DNA of 64,000 bases from Streptomyces uncialis (GTDB lineage: Bacteria > Actinomycetota > Actinomycetes > Streptomycetales > Streptomycetaceae), in NCBI RefSeq assembly GCF_001905345.1, contig NZ_LFBV01000005.1, positions 248,001 through 312,000 of the forward strand, in the 5' to 3' direction. Shown here piece by piece: positions 23,487 through 32,761 of this stretch. Every line of letters starts with the position of its first letter. Positions within the stretch are counted from its first letter, which is position 1. A model generated the notes under the pieces. It was not told where the DNA came from, made no database searches, and saw nothing but the letters and a program-made list of their open reading frames with translations. The translations under genes were made by a program, and so were the position numbers.

Positions 23487-24509
23487 TCACAGCTTCACCA
23501 GGCCCTCTGCGGCGGTGTCGCTGCCGCCGAGCGCCAGATAGACGTCCTCCAGGCTGGGCGTCGCGAGGGTGAAGTCGTCGAGGGCGGCGAACGCGGCGCC
23601 GCCGGTCACCGCGGCGACCGCGGCACGGGCCTCGTCGGGGGCGAGACGCAGCACCCAGCGGCGGCCGTGCAGGGTCGCGGAGGAGCGCAGCGCGGCGACC
23701 TCCGGGATGTCCAGGGGCGCGCGTTCCCGCCAGACGAGCTCGACGCGTACCTCCCCGGCGACCCGTTCCTTGAGTCCGCCGGGGGTGTCGCAGGCGATGA
23801 CCCGGCCCCGGTCGAGGACGGCGACCCGGTCGAGGACCGTCTCCGCCTCGATGACGTTGTGGGTGACCAGCAGGACGGTGGTGCCGTGTTCGGCGCGGCG
23901 GCGGTCGATCGCGGCCCAGACCGCGCGCCGGGCGATGGGGTCCATGGCGGTGGTGGGCTCGTCGAGCACCAGCAGCGGGCGTTCGCCGACGAGCGCGGCG
24001 GCGACACAGGCGAGCCGCCGCTGGCCGCCGGAGAGCCGGGCGAGCGGGCGGGACGCGAGGGCGGTGAGGCCCAGTTCTTCGAGGACCGTGTCGCGGGCGG
24101 CGCGGGCGGCCCGCAGTTCGAGGCCGCGCAGCCGGGCGGTGGTCTCCGCGGCGAGGGAGACGGTCAGCTCGTCCAGGGCGCTGGACTCCTGGCCGAGGTA
24201 GGCGAGGATACGGGCGGCGCGTTCGGGGTGGCGGACGATGTCGTGGCCCAGGATCTCGACGGCGCCGGAGTCGGGCCGCATCAGTCCGGTGAGCTGGCGT
24301 ACCAGGGTGGACTTACCGGCGCCGTTGGGTCCGAGCAGGCCGAAGATCTCGCCGCGCCGGATGTCGAGGCGGACCCGGTCGGTGGCCCGTACCTCGGGGG
24401 TGCCGGGGGCTCCGCGCCGGCCTCGGCTGGCGGGGTACGTCTTCACCAGGTCGCGCACCACGCACACCACATCGCCGATGTGTTCCGGGTGTGCGGGGCG
24501 CGTACTCAC
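23487..24509 (-). CDS. ABC transporter ATP-binding protein
   Basis: The protein has 340 residues from GTG 24509 (STRPAHPEHIGDVVCVVRDL). Walker A is GLLGPNGAGKST, the Q-loop is YLGQESSALDELT, the signature is RLSGGQRRLACVAAALVG, Walker B is PLLVLDEPTTAMDP, and the switch is LVTHNVIEAE. About 100 extra C-terminal residues (VELVWRERAPLDIPEV onward) are typical of DrrA-like exporter ATPases. TAGGCT ends 8 nt before the GTG, which hints at a leaderless transcript. It is paired with the downstream permease. Confidence 0.92.
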   Translation of the reverse strand: MSTRPAHPEHIGDVVCVVRDLVKTYPASRGRRGAPGTPEVRATDRVRLDIRRGEIFGLLGPNGAGKSTLVRQLTGLMRPDSGAVEILGHDIVRHPERAARILAYLGQESSALDELTVSLAAETTARLRGLELRAARAARDTVLEELGLTALASRPLARLSGGQRRLACVAAALVGERPLLVLDEPTTAMDPIARRAVWAAIDRRRAEHGTTVLLVTHNVIEAETVLDRVAVLDRGRVIACDTPGGLKERVAGEVRVELVWRERAPLDIPEVAALRSSATLHGRRWVLRLAPDEARAAVAAVTGGAAFAALDDFTLATPSLEDVYLALGGSDTAAEGLVKL

Positions 24510-24687
24510 GAAGAGGGAGCCTACGGGGTGCCGGGAGGGCGCTATGCCTCCGGGGTGCACAAGGCGGTCCGCGGGAGGATCGGCGGGACACCGGGCGCGG
24601 GCGTCCGGCGCGGGCGGGCCGGGGCCCGTCGCCGGGCCCCGGGGGCGGGTCCGTGCGGCGCCGCCGCGCCCCCGGTACGGGGTGGGG

Positions 24688-25959
24688 TCACTCGCCCGCC
24701 GGGGCGGGCTCGGGGGCGGTCCGGGCCTCGACCTCCCGCCAGAACCCGGCCCGGATGGCGTACCGGTCGTGCTCGTCGATCTGGTCGTCCTTGTGGGCGA
24801 GGAGACCGAAGCGGGCGGCGTACCGGAGCAGTTCCCCGTCGATGCGGTGCGGGACCCGGGGGTAGAGGGTGGACAGCCGCTGGAGGGCGGCCGGTTCGGG
24901 CAGCCGGGCCATCCAGCGGCGGGCGAAGACCTGGCCGACCTCGTAGGGGTCGCCGCCGACGGTGGTGATGTCCTCCTCGCGGTCCGCCCAGCGCTGCTCG
25001 GCGGTGGTGACCTGGGCGAGGGTCGGCAGCGACGCGGCGTCGGCGGGCTCGGAGACCGTGCCGGGGCGGTCCACCCAGCCCTTGTCGGAGGACCAGCGCA
25101 GGGTGGCCCCGGCGGGCTGGGGCTGCGCCCCCGGTACGGGGTGGGTCCCCGGGGCGCGCAGCGCGGCGAGGTCCTTCGGGGTGGGGACGCCCTTGGGCGC
25201 GCCCCGGTCGGCGGCGCCGTTGCCGTGGGTGACGCCGTTGCTGTCGCGGGGCGGGGCGGGGTGCGGGGGGTCGGCGGGGCCGTCGCCGGGGTGGGGGCGG
25301 CCGGTGGCGGTCCGGTCGGGAGCGGACTCCGGCAGCGGGGCGGAGAGGATGGCGGCGATCTCGGGCCGGGGCACGGGCGGCGGGGCGCAGATCCCGGTGG
25401 TGTCCTTGGCGCGGACGGCCCGGGTGATCCAGATCCGGTCGAGGACGCGGCGTTCGTCGGCCTCGGCGACCAGGTCCTCGGACTGGTTGTAGTCGCCGTC
25501 GGCGGCCTGGAGGGCCCACAGATGGACGGCGACCCCGTGTTCCTTGGCGGCCATCATGCCGGGCAGCAGATCGCCGTCGCCGGTGACCAGGACGATGTCG
25601 GAGCAGGCGCGGTTGCGGGCCAGCTCGGTCAGTTCGGCGTGCATGGCCGCGTCGACGCCCTTCTGGGCCCAGCGGCCGTCGCTGCGGGTCAGCGCGCCGA
25701 GCCGGACGGTGACCCGGGACATCACGCGCAGTCTGCGGTGCTCGGGCTGCGGTACGCGGTCGGGGGCGCCGTCGAACCAGTAGATACGCAGCAGCGGGCG
25801 TCCGGTGTCCTGCTCGGCGCGCTCACGCAGGCCCTGGATCAGGGCGGTGTGATCGACGGTGATCCGGGATCTCGACGGTTCCCCGGCGAGGAGACTCGCG
25901 GCGGCCCCCAGCAGATATCCGGCGTCCACCAGGACGACACAGCGGTCCACGCGATCCAC
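24688..25959 (-). CDS. NYN domain protein (putative PIN-like RNase)
   Basis: The protein has 423 residues from GTG 25959; GTG 25950 is equally possible, with AGAGGG placed for it. The N-terminal ~170 residues form a NYN/LabA-type domain: VVLVDAGYLLGAA, LLRIYWFDGAP, KGVDAAMHAELTELA and SDIVLVTGDGDLLPGM, giving four acidic residues in the arrangement used for metal-dependent RNA cleavage. A long Pro-rich linker follows. The C-terminal part (PYEVGQVFARRWMARL to the end) resembles an OST-HTH/winged-helix-like module. Cellular role unknown. Confidence 0.8.
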   Translation of the reverse strand: MDRVDRCVVLVDAGYLLGAAASLLAGEPSRSRITVDHTALIQGLRERAEQDTGRPLLRIYWFDGAPDRVPQPEHRRLRVMSRVTVRLGALTRSDGRWAQKGVDAAMHAELTELARNRACSDIVLVTGDGDLLPGMMAAKEHGVAVHLWALQAADGDYNQSEDLVAEADERRVLDRIWITRAVRAKDTTGICAPPPVPRPEIAAILSAPLPESAPDRTATGRPHPGDGPADPPHPAPPRDSNGVTHGNGAADRGAPKGVPTPKDLAALRAPGTHPVPGAQPQPAGATLRWSSDKGWVDRPGTVSEPADAASLPTLAQVTTAEQRWADREEDITTVGGDPYEVGQVFARRWMARLPEPAALQRLSTLYPRVPHRIDGELLRYAARFGLLAHKDDQIDEHDRYAIRAGFWREVEARTAPEPAPAGE

Positions 25960-26269
25960 CCTCTTTCCTGAACTGTCCCTGAATCCTGCATCGGGGTGTC
26001 CCGAAAGTGGCCCTTCAGGACGGCGGAACTTCGGACTCCCGCGTCTCCTCTACCTTCGCGGGCGCGCGTCGGGTTTCTCAGACCTGCTTGGAGTCTGCCC
26101 GACCCCGGGGGGCTTAACGGCCCGAACTCGATCTTCGGCGTGGCGGATTCGCCCATAACGCCCCGACGCGCCTTGTCACCCAGGGTAATTCTCCGACATG
26201 CGCGCTTTGTCCGCCTATGTGAATCTGGTCGCGGCTCTGGACCCCGGATCCCCCTCAGGAGGCATCACC
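25960..26269. other. Promoter-bearing gap between the NYN gene and a small plus-strand gene
   Basis: This 310-bp divergent region has no supported ORF. It is less GC-rich than its surroundings in 26150-26220 (CCATAACGCC, GGGTAATTCTCCG). GGAACTTC near 26024 with TCTCC downstream loosely fits an AAC-N16-TC sigmaE-like layout; this is weak. Confidence 0.35.
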
Positions 26270-26452
26270 ATGGCCAAGAACAAGCACCGCAAACACGGCG
26301 GCCAGCAGCAGGACCGTTCGTCGGCCGCCGAGCAGAGCGCGGAGGAGGCACGGCGCAGCTCGCTGGAGTCCCAGACGGAGCAGCGCGGCTCCCAGGTCAC
26401 TCCTGGTGACGTGGCCCGGAAGGGCAGGCAGAAGCGATTCGGCCACAACTGA
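26270..26452 (+). CDS. Small hydrophilic conserved protein
   Basis: The protein has 60 residues from ATG 26270, fixed by a perfect AGGAGG at 26257-26262. The sequence is polar: MAKNKHRKHGGQQQDRSS, then a Glu/Ser/Gln-rich helix, then TPGDVARKGRQKRFGHN. It has basic ends, no Cys and no membrane span, and is probably partly disordered. Similar short proteins are common in Streptomyces from memory; no function is known. A 16-bp terminator hairpin follows. Confidence 0.8.
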   Translation: MAKNKHRKHGGQQQDRSSAAEQSAEEARRSSLESQTEQRGSQVTPGDVARKGRQKRFGHN

Positions 26453-26477
26453 CCCCCCGGGGTCGCCACCGCATCGA

Positions 26478-26514
26478 AGAGGGGCGCGTCCGGGTGTACC
26501 GGACGCGCCCCTCT
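26478..26514. terminator. Strong bidirectional terminator
   Basis: A 16-bp perfect stem (26478-26493 with 26499-26514) and a 5-nt loop lie between the plus-strand small gene and the convergent dnaE stop at 26613. Confidence 0.8.
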
Positions 26515-26612
26515 CGTGCATCGTGCGCGGGCGTGACCGTGCCCCGCGCTCAGTTCTTCAGCCCCTCAGGACCTCAGCCCTTCAGCCCTCGGGCCCTCAG
26601 CCGCTCAGTCCC

Positions 26613-29600
26613 TCAGCCCGCGAGGCAGGACGGGCCGAGGAGGACCTTCAGATCGCCGAAGAGCGCGGGGTCGGGCTGCACCCGGTGGCGGTCCAGTCGC
26701 AGGACGGTGGTCGAGCGGGCGCCCAGGAGCTTGATCCGTACCTCGCTGTTGCCCTTGTGGTGGCTGAGGATCTCCCCCAGCCTGCTGACCATCGGCGGGG
26801 TGACCTTCACGGTCGGGATGGTGATCACGACGGCGGCGTCGGTCCCGGCGTTCGACAGATCGGGCACCATCAGCTCCATGGCGACCAGCCGGGGCACGTC
26901 CTCCCGCTTGTCGAGCCGTCCCTTGACGAAGACGACCGCGTCCTCGACGAGTTGGGTGGAGACGAGCTGGTAGGTGGCGGGGAAGAACATGCACTCGATG
27001 GAGCCCGCGAGGTCCTCGACGGTGGCGATCGCCCAGGCGTTGCCCTGCTTGGTCATCTTGCGCTGGAGGCCGGAGATGATGCCGCCGATGGTGACGACCG
27101 CGCCGTCGCTGTGCTCACCGCCGGTGAGCTGGGAGATAGACGCGTCCGCCTTGTCCGACAGCACATGCTCGATACCGAACAGCGGGTGGTCGGAGACATA
27201 GAGGCCGAGCATCTCGCGTTCCTGGGCGAGCAGATAGGTCTTCTCCCACTCGTCGGGCGAGAACTCCACGTCGAGGCCGAAGCCGGGCTCGTCACCCGCG
27301 TCGTCGCCCATGCCGCCGAAGAGGTCGAACTGCCCCTCGGCCTCCTTGCGCTTGACCTGGACGACATTGTCGATCATCGGTTCGTACTGCGCGGTGAGGC
27401 CCTTGCGGGTGTGCCCCATGGTGTCGAAGGCGCCGGCCTTGATCAGGGACTCGGTGGTGCGCTTGTTGCAGACGACCGCCTCGACCTTGTCGAGGTAGTC
27501 GGGGAACGACGCGTACTTCCCCTTCGCCTTGCGGCTGCGGATGATCGAGTCCACGACGTTCGAGCCGACGTTGCGCACGGCGTTCAGCCCGAAGAGGATC
27601 ACGTCGTCACCCTGGGCGGCGAAGTTCGACATGGACTCGTTGACGTTGGGCGGCAGCACCTTGATGCCCATCCGGCGGCATTCGTTGAGGTAGACCGCGG
27701 ACTTGTCCTTGTCGTCCTTCACCGAGGTGAGCAGTCCGGCCATGTACTCGGCCGGGTAGTTGGCCTTGAGGTACGCCGTCCAGTACGAGACGAGTCCGTA
27801 CGCGGCGGAGTGGGCCTTGTTGAACGCGTATCCGGCGAACGGCACCAGGACGTCCCACAGGGCCTGGATGGCCTCGTCGCTGTACTCGTTCTTCCGGGCA
27901 CCGGCCTGGAAGATCGTGAAGTTCTTCGCCAGTTCCTCGGGCTTCTTCTTGCCCATCACGCGGCGCAGGATGTCGGCCTCGCCGAGGGAGTACCCGGCGA
28001 TGATCTGCGCGGCCTTCTGCACCTGCTCCTGGTACACGATCAGACCGTGGGTGACATCGAGGATCTCCCGCAGCGGCTCTTCGAGCTCCGGGTGGATCGG
28101 GGTGATGTCCTGCTGGCCGTTCTTGCGCAGGGCGTAGTTGGTGTGCGAGTTCATGCCCATCGGGCCCGGCCGGTACAGGGCGGACACGGCGGAGATGTCT
28201 TCGAAGTTGTCGGGCTTCATCAGCCGCAGCAGGGACCGCATGGGTCCGCCGTCGAACTGGAAGACGCCGAGGGTGTCGCCCCGGCCGAGGAGTTCGAAGG
28301 TCTTGGGGTCGTCGAGCGCGAGCCCCAGGAGGTCGATGTCGATGCCCTTGTTGGACTTCACCATCTTGACGGCGTCGTCCATGATCGTGAGGTTGCGCAG
28401 TCCGAGGAAGTCCATCTTCAGCAGGCCGAGCGACTCACAGCTCGGATAGTCCCACTGGGTGATGGTGACCTGGTCGGAGTGGCGCACCCAGACGGGGACG
28501 TGGTCGGTGATCCGCTCGCTGGACATGATGACGCCGGCGGCGTGGACGCCCATCTGCCGGACCAGGCCCTCCACCCCGCGCGCGGTGTCGATGACCTTCT
28601 TCACGTCCGGCTCGTTCTCGTACATCCCCCGGACCTCGCCCGCCTCGGAGTAGCGGGGGTGGGCCGGGTCGAGGATGCCGGAGAGCGGGATGCCCTTGCC
28701 GAGGACGTCGGCGGGCATGGCCTTGGTGATGCGGTCGCCCATGGCGTACGGGTAGCCGAGGACGCGGGCGGAGTCCTTGATGGCGTTCTTCGCCTTGATC
28801 GTGCCGTACGTACCGATCATGGCGACCTTGTCGGCGCCGTACTTCTCGGTGACGTACCGGATCACCTCGACGCGCCTGCGCTCGTCGAAGTCGATGTCGA
28901 CATCGGGCATCGACACGCGCTCGGGGTTCAGGAACCGCTCGAAGATCAGACCGTGCGGGATGGGGTCGAGGTCGGTGATGCCCATCGCGTAGGCGACGAT
29001 CGATCCGGCGGCGGAGCCACGGCCGGGGCCCACCGCGATGCCGTTGTTCTTGGCCCACATGATGAAGTCGGCGACGACGAGGAAGTACCCCGGGAACCCC
29101 ATCTGGATGATGACGTCCATCTCGTACTCGACCTGCTTCTGCCGGTCGTCGGGCACACCGTCGGGGAAGCGGCGGTCCATACCGCGGCGCACTTCCTCCT
29201 GGAACCAGCTGACCTCGGTGTAGCCCTCGGGGATGTCGAACTTGGGCATGAGGTTCCGCTGCTGGAACATGCCCTCGGTGTTGATCTGCTCGGCGACGAG
29301 GAGGGTGTTGGCGCAGCCTTCCTGCCAGGCGTCGGAGGAGTCGATGGCGTACATCTCGTCGGTGGACTTGAGGTAGTAGCCGGTGCCGTCGAAGCGGAAG
29401 CGGTCGGGGTCGGAGAGGTTCTTGCCGGTCTGGATGCAGAGCAGCGCGTCGTGGGCGACGGCTTCGGAGGCGTGGGTGTAGTGGGAGTCGTTGGTGACGA
29501 TCGGGGGGATGCCGAGTTTCTTCCCGATCTCCAGCAGCCCCTCGCGGACCCGGCGCTCGATCTCGATGCCGTGGTCCATCAGCTCCAGGAAGTAGCGGTC

Positions 29601-30152
29601 CTTGCCGAAGATGTCCTGGTAGTCGGACGCCGCCTTCAGCGCCTCGTCGAACTGCCCCAGCCGCAGCCGTGTCTGGAGCTCACCCGACGGACAGCCCGTC
29701 GAGGCGATCAGGCCCTCGGACCATTTCGAGATCGTCTCGCGGTCCATCCGGGGCCACTTCGTCAGCCAGCCCTCCGCGTACGCGTCCGAGGAGAGGCGGA
29801 ACAGGTTGTGCAGCCCCGTCGCGTCCGCCGCCCAGATCGTCTTGTGGGTATAGCCACCCGAACCGGAGACGTCGTCCCGCTTCTGGTGCGGCTGGCCCCA
29901 CTGGATCTTCCGCTTGTTGCGCCGGGACTCCGGCGCCACGTACGCCTCGATCCCGATGATCGGCGTGATGCCCGCCTTCGTCGCCTGATGGAAGAAGTCG
30001 TACGCCCCGTGCAGGTTCCCGTGGTCCGTCATCGCGATATGCGACATGCCCATGTCGTTGCACGCGTTGAACATGTCCTTCAACCGCGCCGCACCGTCCA
30101 GCAGCGAATACTGGGTGTGAACATGCAGGTGCGTGAACGGCGGTTTCGACAC
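26613..30152 (-). CDS. dnaE: DNA polymerase III alpha subunit
   Basis: The protein has 1179 residues from GTG 30152, with GGAGG 9 nt upstream. The N-terminal PHP domain starts FTHLHVHTQYSLLDGAA and includes MTDHGNLHGAYDFF and VTNDSHYTHA. The polymerase palm has GPGRGSAAGSIVAYAMGI and the catalytic aspartates in MPDVDIDFDERRR. The fingers region shows GVFQFDGGPMRSLL and MGKKKPEELA. A helix-hairpin-helix and OB fold (VTIGGIISGLQRKMTKQGN) follow. It is the replicative chain-elongating polymerase of the DnaE1 class, monocistronic and divergent from the DUF2252 gene. Confidence 0.98.
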   Translation of the reverse strand: MSKPPFTHLHVHTQYSLLDGAARLKDMFNACNDMGMSHIAMTDHGNLHGAYDFFHQATKAGITPIIGIEAYVAPESRRNKRKIQWGQPHQKRDDVSGSGGYTHKTIWAADATGLHNLFRLSSDAYAEGWLTKWPRMDRETISKWSEGLIASTGCPSGELQTRLRLGQFDEALKAASDYQDIFGKDRYFLELMDHGIEIERRVREGLLEIGKKLGIPPIVTNDSHYTHASEAVAHDALLCIQTGKNLSDPDRFRFDGTGYYLKSTDEMYAIDSSDAWQEGCANTLLVAEQINTEGMFQQRNLMPKFDIPEGYTEVSWFQEEVRRGMDRRFPDGVPDDRQKQVEYEMDVIIQMGFPGYFLVVADFIMWAKNNGIAVGPGRGSAAGSIVAYAMGITDLDPIPHGLIFERFLNPERVSMPDVDIDFDERRRVEVIRYVTEKYGADKVAMIGTYGTIKAKNAIKDSARVLGYPYAMGDRITKAMPADVLGKGIPLSGILDPAHPRYSEAGEVRGMYENEPDVKKVIDTARGVEGLVRQMGVHAAGVIMSSERITDHVPVWVRHSDQVTITQWDYPSCESLGLLKMDFLGLRNLTIMDDAVKMVKSNKGIDIDLLGLALDDPKTFELLGRGDTLGVFQFDGGPMRSLLRLMKPDNFEDISAVSALYRPGPMGMNSHTNYALRKNGQQDITPIHPELEEPLREILDVTHGLIVYQEQVQKAAQIIAGYSLGEADILRRVMGKKKPEELAKNFTIFQAGARKNEYSDEAIQALWDVLVPFAGYAFNKAHSAAYGLVSYWTAYLKANYPAEYMAGLLTSVKDDKDKSAVYLNECRRMGIKVLPPNVNESMSNFAAQGDDVILFGLNAVRNVGSNVVDSIIRSRKAKGKYASFPDYLDKVEAVVCNKRTTESLIKAGAFDTMGHTRKGLTAQYEPMIDNVVQVKRKEAEGQFDLFGGMGDDAGDEPGFGLDVEFSPDEWEKTYLLAQEREMLGLYVSDHPLFGIEHVLSDKADASISQLTGGEHSDGAVVTIGGIISGLQRKMTKQGNAWAIATVEDLAGSIECMFFPATYQLVSTQLVEDAVVFVKGRLDKREDVPRLVAMELMVPDLSNAGTDAAVVITIPTVKVTPPMVSRLGEILSHHKGNSEVRIKLLGARSTTVLRLDRHRVQPDPALFGDLKVLLGPSCLAG

Positions 30153-30487
30153 GGTACGGCCTCCAGCGGAAACGGTCGGCGACGGTCTGGGGGGACAGCG
30201 TGGAAGTCTACGTCTCCGCACTGACAGGAACGGGGCGCCCGCCGGTACGGTGCGGGGACGCGATCGGGTGGCGTCCCGGCCCCGGAACGCCGTCCACGGA
30301 TGTCCGGGGCGGGCACTCCGAAGGCGTGTCGCGCGTTGACAGGACCGGGAGCGCGTACGGGGCCGGAAGGCCGCGGTGTGCGGTCCCGCCCCGCGCGCCC
30401 GGCAGCCCGGACACATCAGGCACCATGCGCACAGGCCCGCGCATCACCGCGCGAGCCCGACCGGTCCGTACCAGGAGGCACCCCCCG
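30153..30487. other. Divergent dnaE / DUF2252 promoter region
   Basis: 335 bp with no supported ORF. It should carry promoters for both dnaE (minus) and the DUF2252 gene (plus); no strong consensus pair was picked out. TCTACGTCTCCGCACTGACAGG (near 30205) is the least GC-rich part. Confidence 0.4.
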
Positions 30488-31834
30488 ATGTCGGTTCAGC
30501 AGCCCCGCGCCGAGCAGCGCGGCGAGGAGATCCTCGCCGTCTTCGACACCGCATTCGGTGAGCTGCTGGCCGCCGACCCCGCCGCGTTCCGGGTGAAGTT
30601 CCGCAAGATGGCGTCCTCGGCGTTCGCCTTCTACCGCGGTACGGCGGCCCTCTTCTACCACGACCTGCACGCGGAGGGCGCGAGTGCCGCGAAGACCGCG
30701 AGCGGCCCGTACCTGGACGACCGCACCTCCCGGGTGTGGATCCACGGCGACCTGCACGCCGAGAACTTCGGCACGTACATGGACTCGCAGGGCAGGCTGA
30801 TCTTCAACGTCAACGACTTCGACGAGGCGTACGTAGGCCCCTTCACCTGGGACCTCAAGCGGTTCGCCGGGTCGCTGGCGCTGATCGGGTACGCGAAGGC
30901 CCTGAGCGACGAGCAGATCACCGGCCTGGTGCGCACGTACGCGGCGGCCTACCGCGAGCGGGTCCACGCGCTGGCGACCGGCGCCAAGAGCGACGAGGTG
31001 CCGCCGTTCACCCTGGACACCGCGGACGGCCCGCTGCTGGGCGCGCTGCGGGTCGCCCGCTCGCTGACCCGCTTCGGCCTGCTCGACTCGATGACGGACA
31101 TCCGTGACTTCGAGCGGCGCTTCGCCTCCGGGGGCGGCGCCATCGAGCTGGACGCGGCCACCCGGTACAAGGTCCTGGCCGCTTTCGACGGCTATCTGGA
31201 GACCCTGCCCGAGTCGTCGCTGACCCGCCCCGACTCGTACCGCGTCAAGGATGTCGTCGGCCGCCGGGGCATCGGCATAGGGTCCGCCGGCCTCCCCTCG
31301 TACAACATCCTGCTGGAGGGCAACAGCGACGCCCTGGAGAACGACGTCGTGATCTACCTCAAGCAGGCGCAGACCCCGGCGGTGTCCCGGCACATCACGG
31401 ACCGGGCGATCCGCGAGTACTGGCAGCACGAGGGCCACCGCACGGTGATCTCCCAGCGGGCGCTCCAGGCGCACGCGGACCCGTGGCTGGGCTGGACCGA
31501 GCTGGACGGCTCGGGGCAGCTCGTCGCCGAGGTCTCCCCGTACGCGGTGGACCTGGACTGGTCCGACCTGGACGATCTGGACGAGATCACGACGGTCGTC
31601 GCGGACCTCGGCCGGGCCACGGCGACGATGCACTCCGCGGCGGACGACGAGAGCGGCCACTCGGAGCTGGTGCCGTTCTCCACCGAGCGCGCCATCGACG
31701 CGGCGATCGCCGCCGACGAGGACGGCTTCGCGGAGCTGCTGGTGGACTTCGCGCACAGCTACGGCGCGCGGGCCCGCGCCGACCACCAGACGTTCGTGGA
31801 CCTCTTCCGCAACGGCCGCATCCCGGGCCTGTAG
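30488..31834 (+). CDS. DUF2252 family protein (kinase-like fold)
   Basis: The protein has 448 residues from ATG 30488 with AGGAGG 9 nt upstream. Near residues 80-115 it has RVWIHGDLHAENFGTY and LIFNVNDFDEAYVGPF. These mirror the catalytic HGDLHxxN and DFD metal-binding motifs of aminoglycoside phosphotransferase and other small-molecule kinases. KMASSAFAFYRGTAALFYHD and YLKQAQTPAVSRH are also typical of DUF2252. No substrate is known and kinase activity is inferred only from the motifs. It is transcribed alone and followed by a compound terminator. Confidence 0.85.
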   Translation: MSVQQPRAEQRGEEILAVFDTAFGELLAADPAAFRVKFRKMASSAFAFYRGTAALFYHDLHAEGASAAKTASGPYLDDRTSRVWIHGDLHAENFGTYMDSQGRLIFNVNDFDEAYVGPFTWDLKRFAGSLALIGYAKALSDEQITGLVRTYAAAYRERVHALATGAKSDEVPPFTLDTADGPLLGALRVARSLTRFGLLDSMTDIRDFERRFASGGGAIELDAATRYKVLAAFDGYLETLPESSLTRPDSYRVKDVVGRRGIGIGSAGLPSYNILLEGNSDALENDVVIYLKQAQTPAVSRHITDRAIREYWQHEGHRTVISQRALQAHADPWLGWTELDGSGQLVAEVSPYAVDLDWSDLDDLDEITTVVADLGRATATMHSAADDESGHSELVPFSTERAIDAAIAADEDGFAELLVDFAHSYGARARADHQTFVDLFRNGRIPGL

Positions 31835-31851
31835 CACCGCCCGGCCGCCGT

Positions 31852-31897
31852 CGGTGGGGCGCGAGCGGGGCGGAATCGGCCCGCTCCCGCCCCACCG
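31852..31897 (+). terminator. Compound terminator after the DUF2252 gene
   Basis: The outer arms CGGTGGGGCG/CGCCCCACCG (31852-31861, 31888-31897) enclose an inner GAGCGGG/CCCGCTC stem (31863-31869, 31880-31886). It lies 17 nt after the stop codon. Confidence 0.75.
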
Positions 31898-31992
31898 GCC
31901 GCACCGGGCCCCGCCGGGCCCACCGCTCCCCGCCGAACTCACAGGGACCCTTTAGGGCTCTCTTACCACCGCCCATGGGACACTCCTCCGCG

Positions 31993-32682
31993 ATGGACAT
32001 ATCCGGTACCCCGATCAGAGCCGTACGCGCGGCGCTGTTCACGGCAGTCGTCGTGACGCTCTCCGTCGCGTCGCACGTGCTGCTGTCCGGGGTACCCCTG
32101 CCCCTGTCGACCACCGCGGTGGTCACGGCGGGCGTCTTCGTCCTCGCCTTCGCCCTCGCCGGGCGGCGGGAGCGCGGCTTCGGCCGGATCGCGGCACTGC
32201 TGGTGCCGCTGGAGCTGGCCTCGGACACCGTCTTCACCGCCGGGCAGCATGTCTGCTACGGCCGGGCGGGCGGTCCGGTCACCGGTGCGCTGCGCTCGGT
32301 GGGTCTGGACGTCCTGTGCCGCGGCGATGTGGGCACCCCGCTGGCCGGGATGGCCGCGGGCCCGCAGAACCGGGCGGCGGCCCTGCTGGCCGACGCGACC
32401 CCCGGCACCCCCTGGCTGCTGCTCGCCGCGCACATCGGGATCGGGCTGTTCGCCGCGGTCTGGCTGTGGCGCGGTGAGCGGGCGCTGGGGCAGCTGCTGC
32501 GCGCGGTGGCCGTCTGCACCTTCCGGCCGCTGCTGATCGCGGTCGCCGCGGTGACCGTGGCCCGGGAGCCCGGGCGCCCGCTGCCCGGCGCCGTCACCCG
32601 CGCGGTCCCCGTCGCCCGGCCCCGGCTGTGGGCGCACTCGGTGGGCCGCCGCGGCCCCCCTGCGGCCCCCGCCTTCGGCTGA
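31993..32682 (+). CDS. Five-span membrane protein beside a DsbA-like protein
   Basis: The protein has 229 residues from ATG 31993; ATG 31975 is an alternative and neither has a clear ribosome site. Five hydrophobic segments are predicted (about 13-33, 37-57, 62-82, 135-155 and 163-183). Between spans 3 and 4 is a polar loop with two cysteines about 20 residues apart (GQHVCYGRAGG and LDVLCRGDVG). The C-terminal tail is Pro/Arg/Ala-rich. The next gene (79 nt on, same strand) encodes a CPAC thioredoxin-like protein, so a redox partnership is possible. No family recognised. Confidence 0.7.
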   Translation: MDISGTPIRAVRAALFTAVVVTLSVASHVLLSGVPLPLSTTAVVTAGVFVLAFALAGRRERGFGRIAALLVPLELASDTVFTAGQHVCYGRAGGPVTGALRSVGLDVLCRGDVGTPLAGMAAGPQNRAAALLADATPGTPWLLLAAHIGIGLFAAVWLWRGERALGQLLRAVAVCTFRPLLIAVAAVTVAREPGRPLPGAVTRAVPVARPRLWAHSVGRRGPPAAPAFG

Positions 32683-32761
32683 CCGCCGGCCACGTCCGGC
32701 ATTCGCAGACCCCCTTCCGTACCCCGCCCCGAGCGGGTACGTCATGACACGGAGATCCCCC

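Noticed and set aside
26406..30224. 1272-codon open frame on the plus strand across dnaE
   Set aside because: It is an exact antisense shadow of dnaE. High third-position GC keeps antisense frames open in Streptomyces, and the translation is low-complexity G/V/D/H-rich sequence with no family features.
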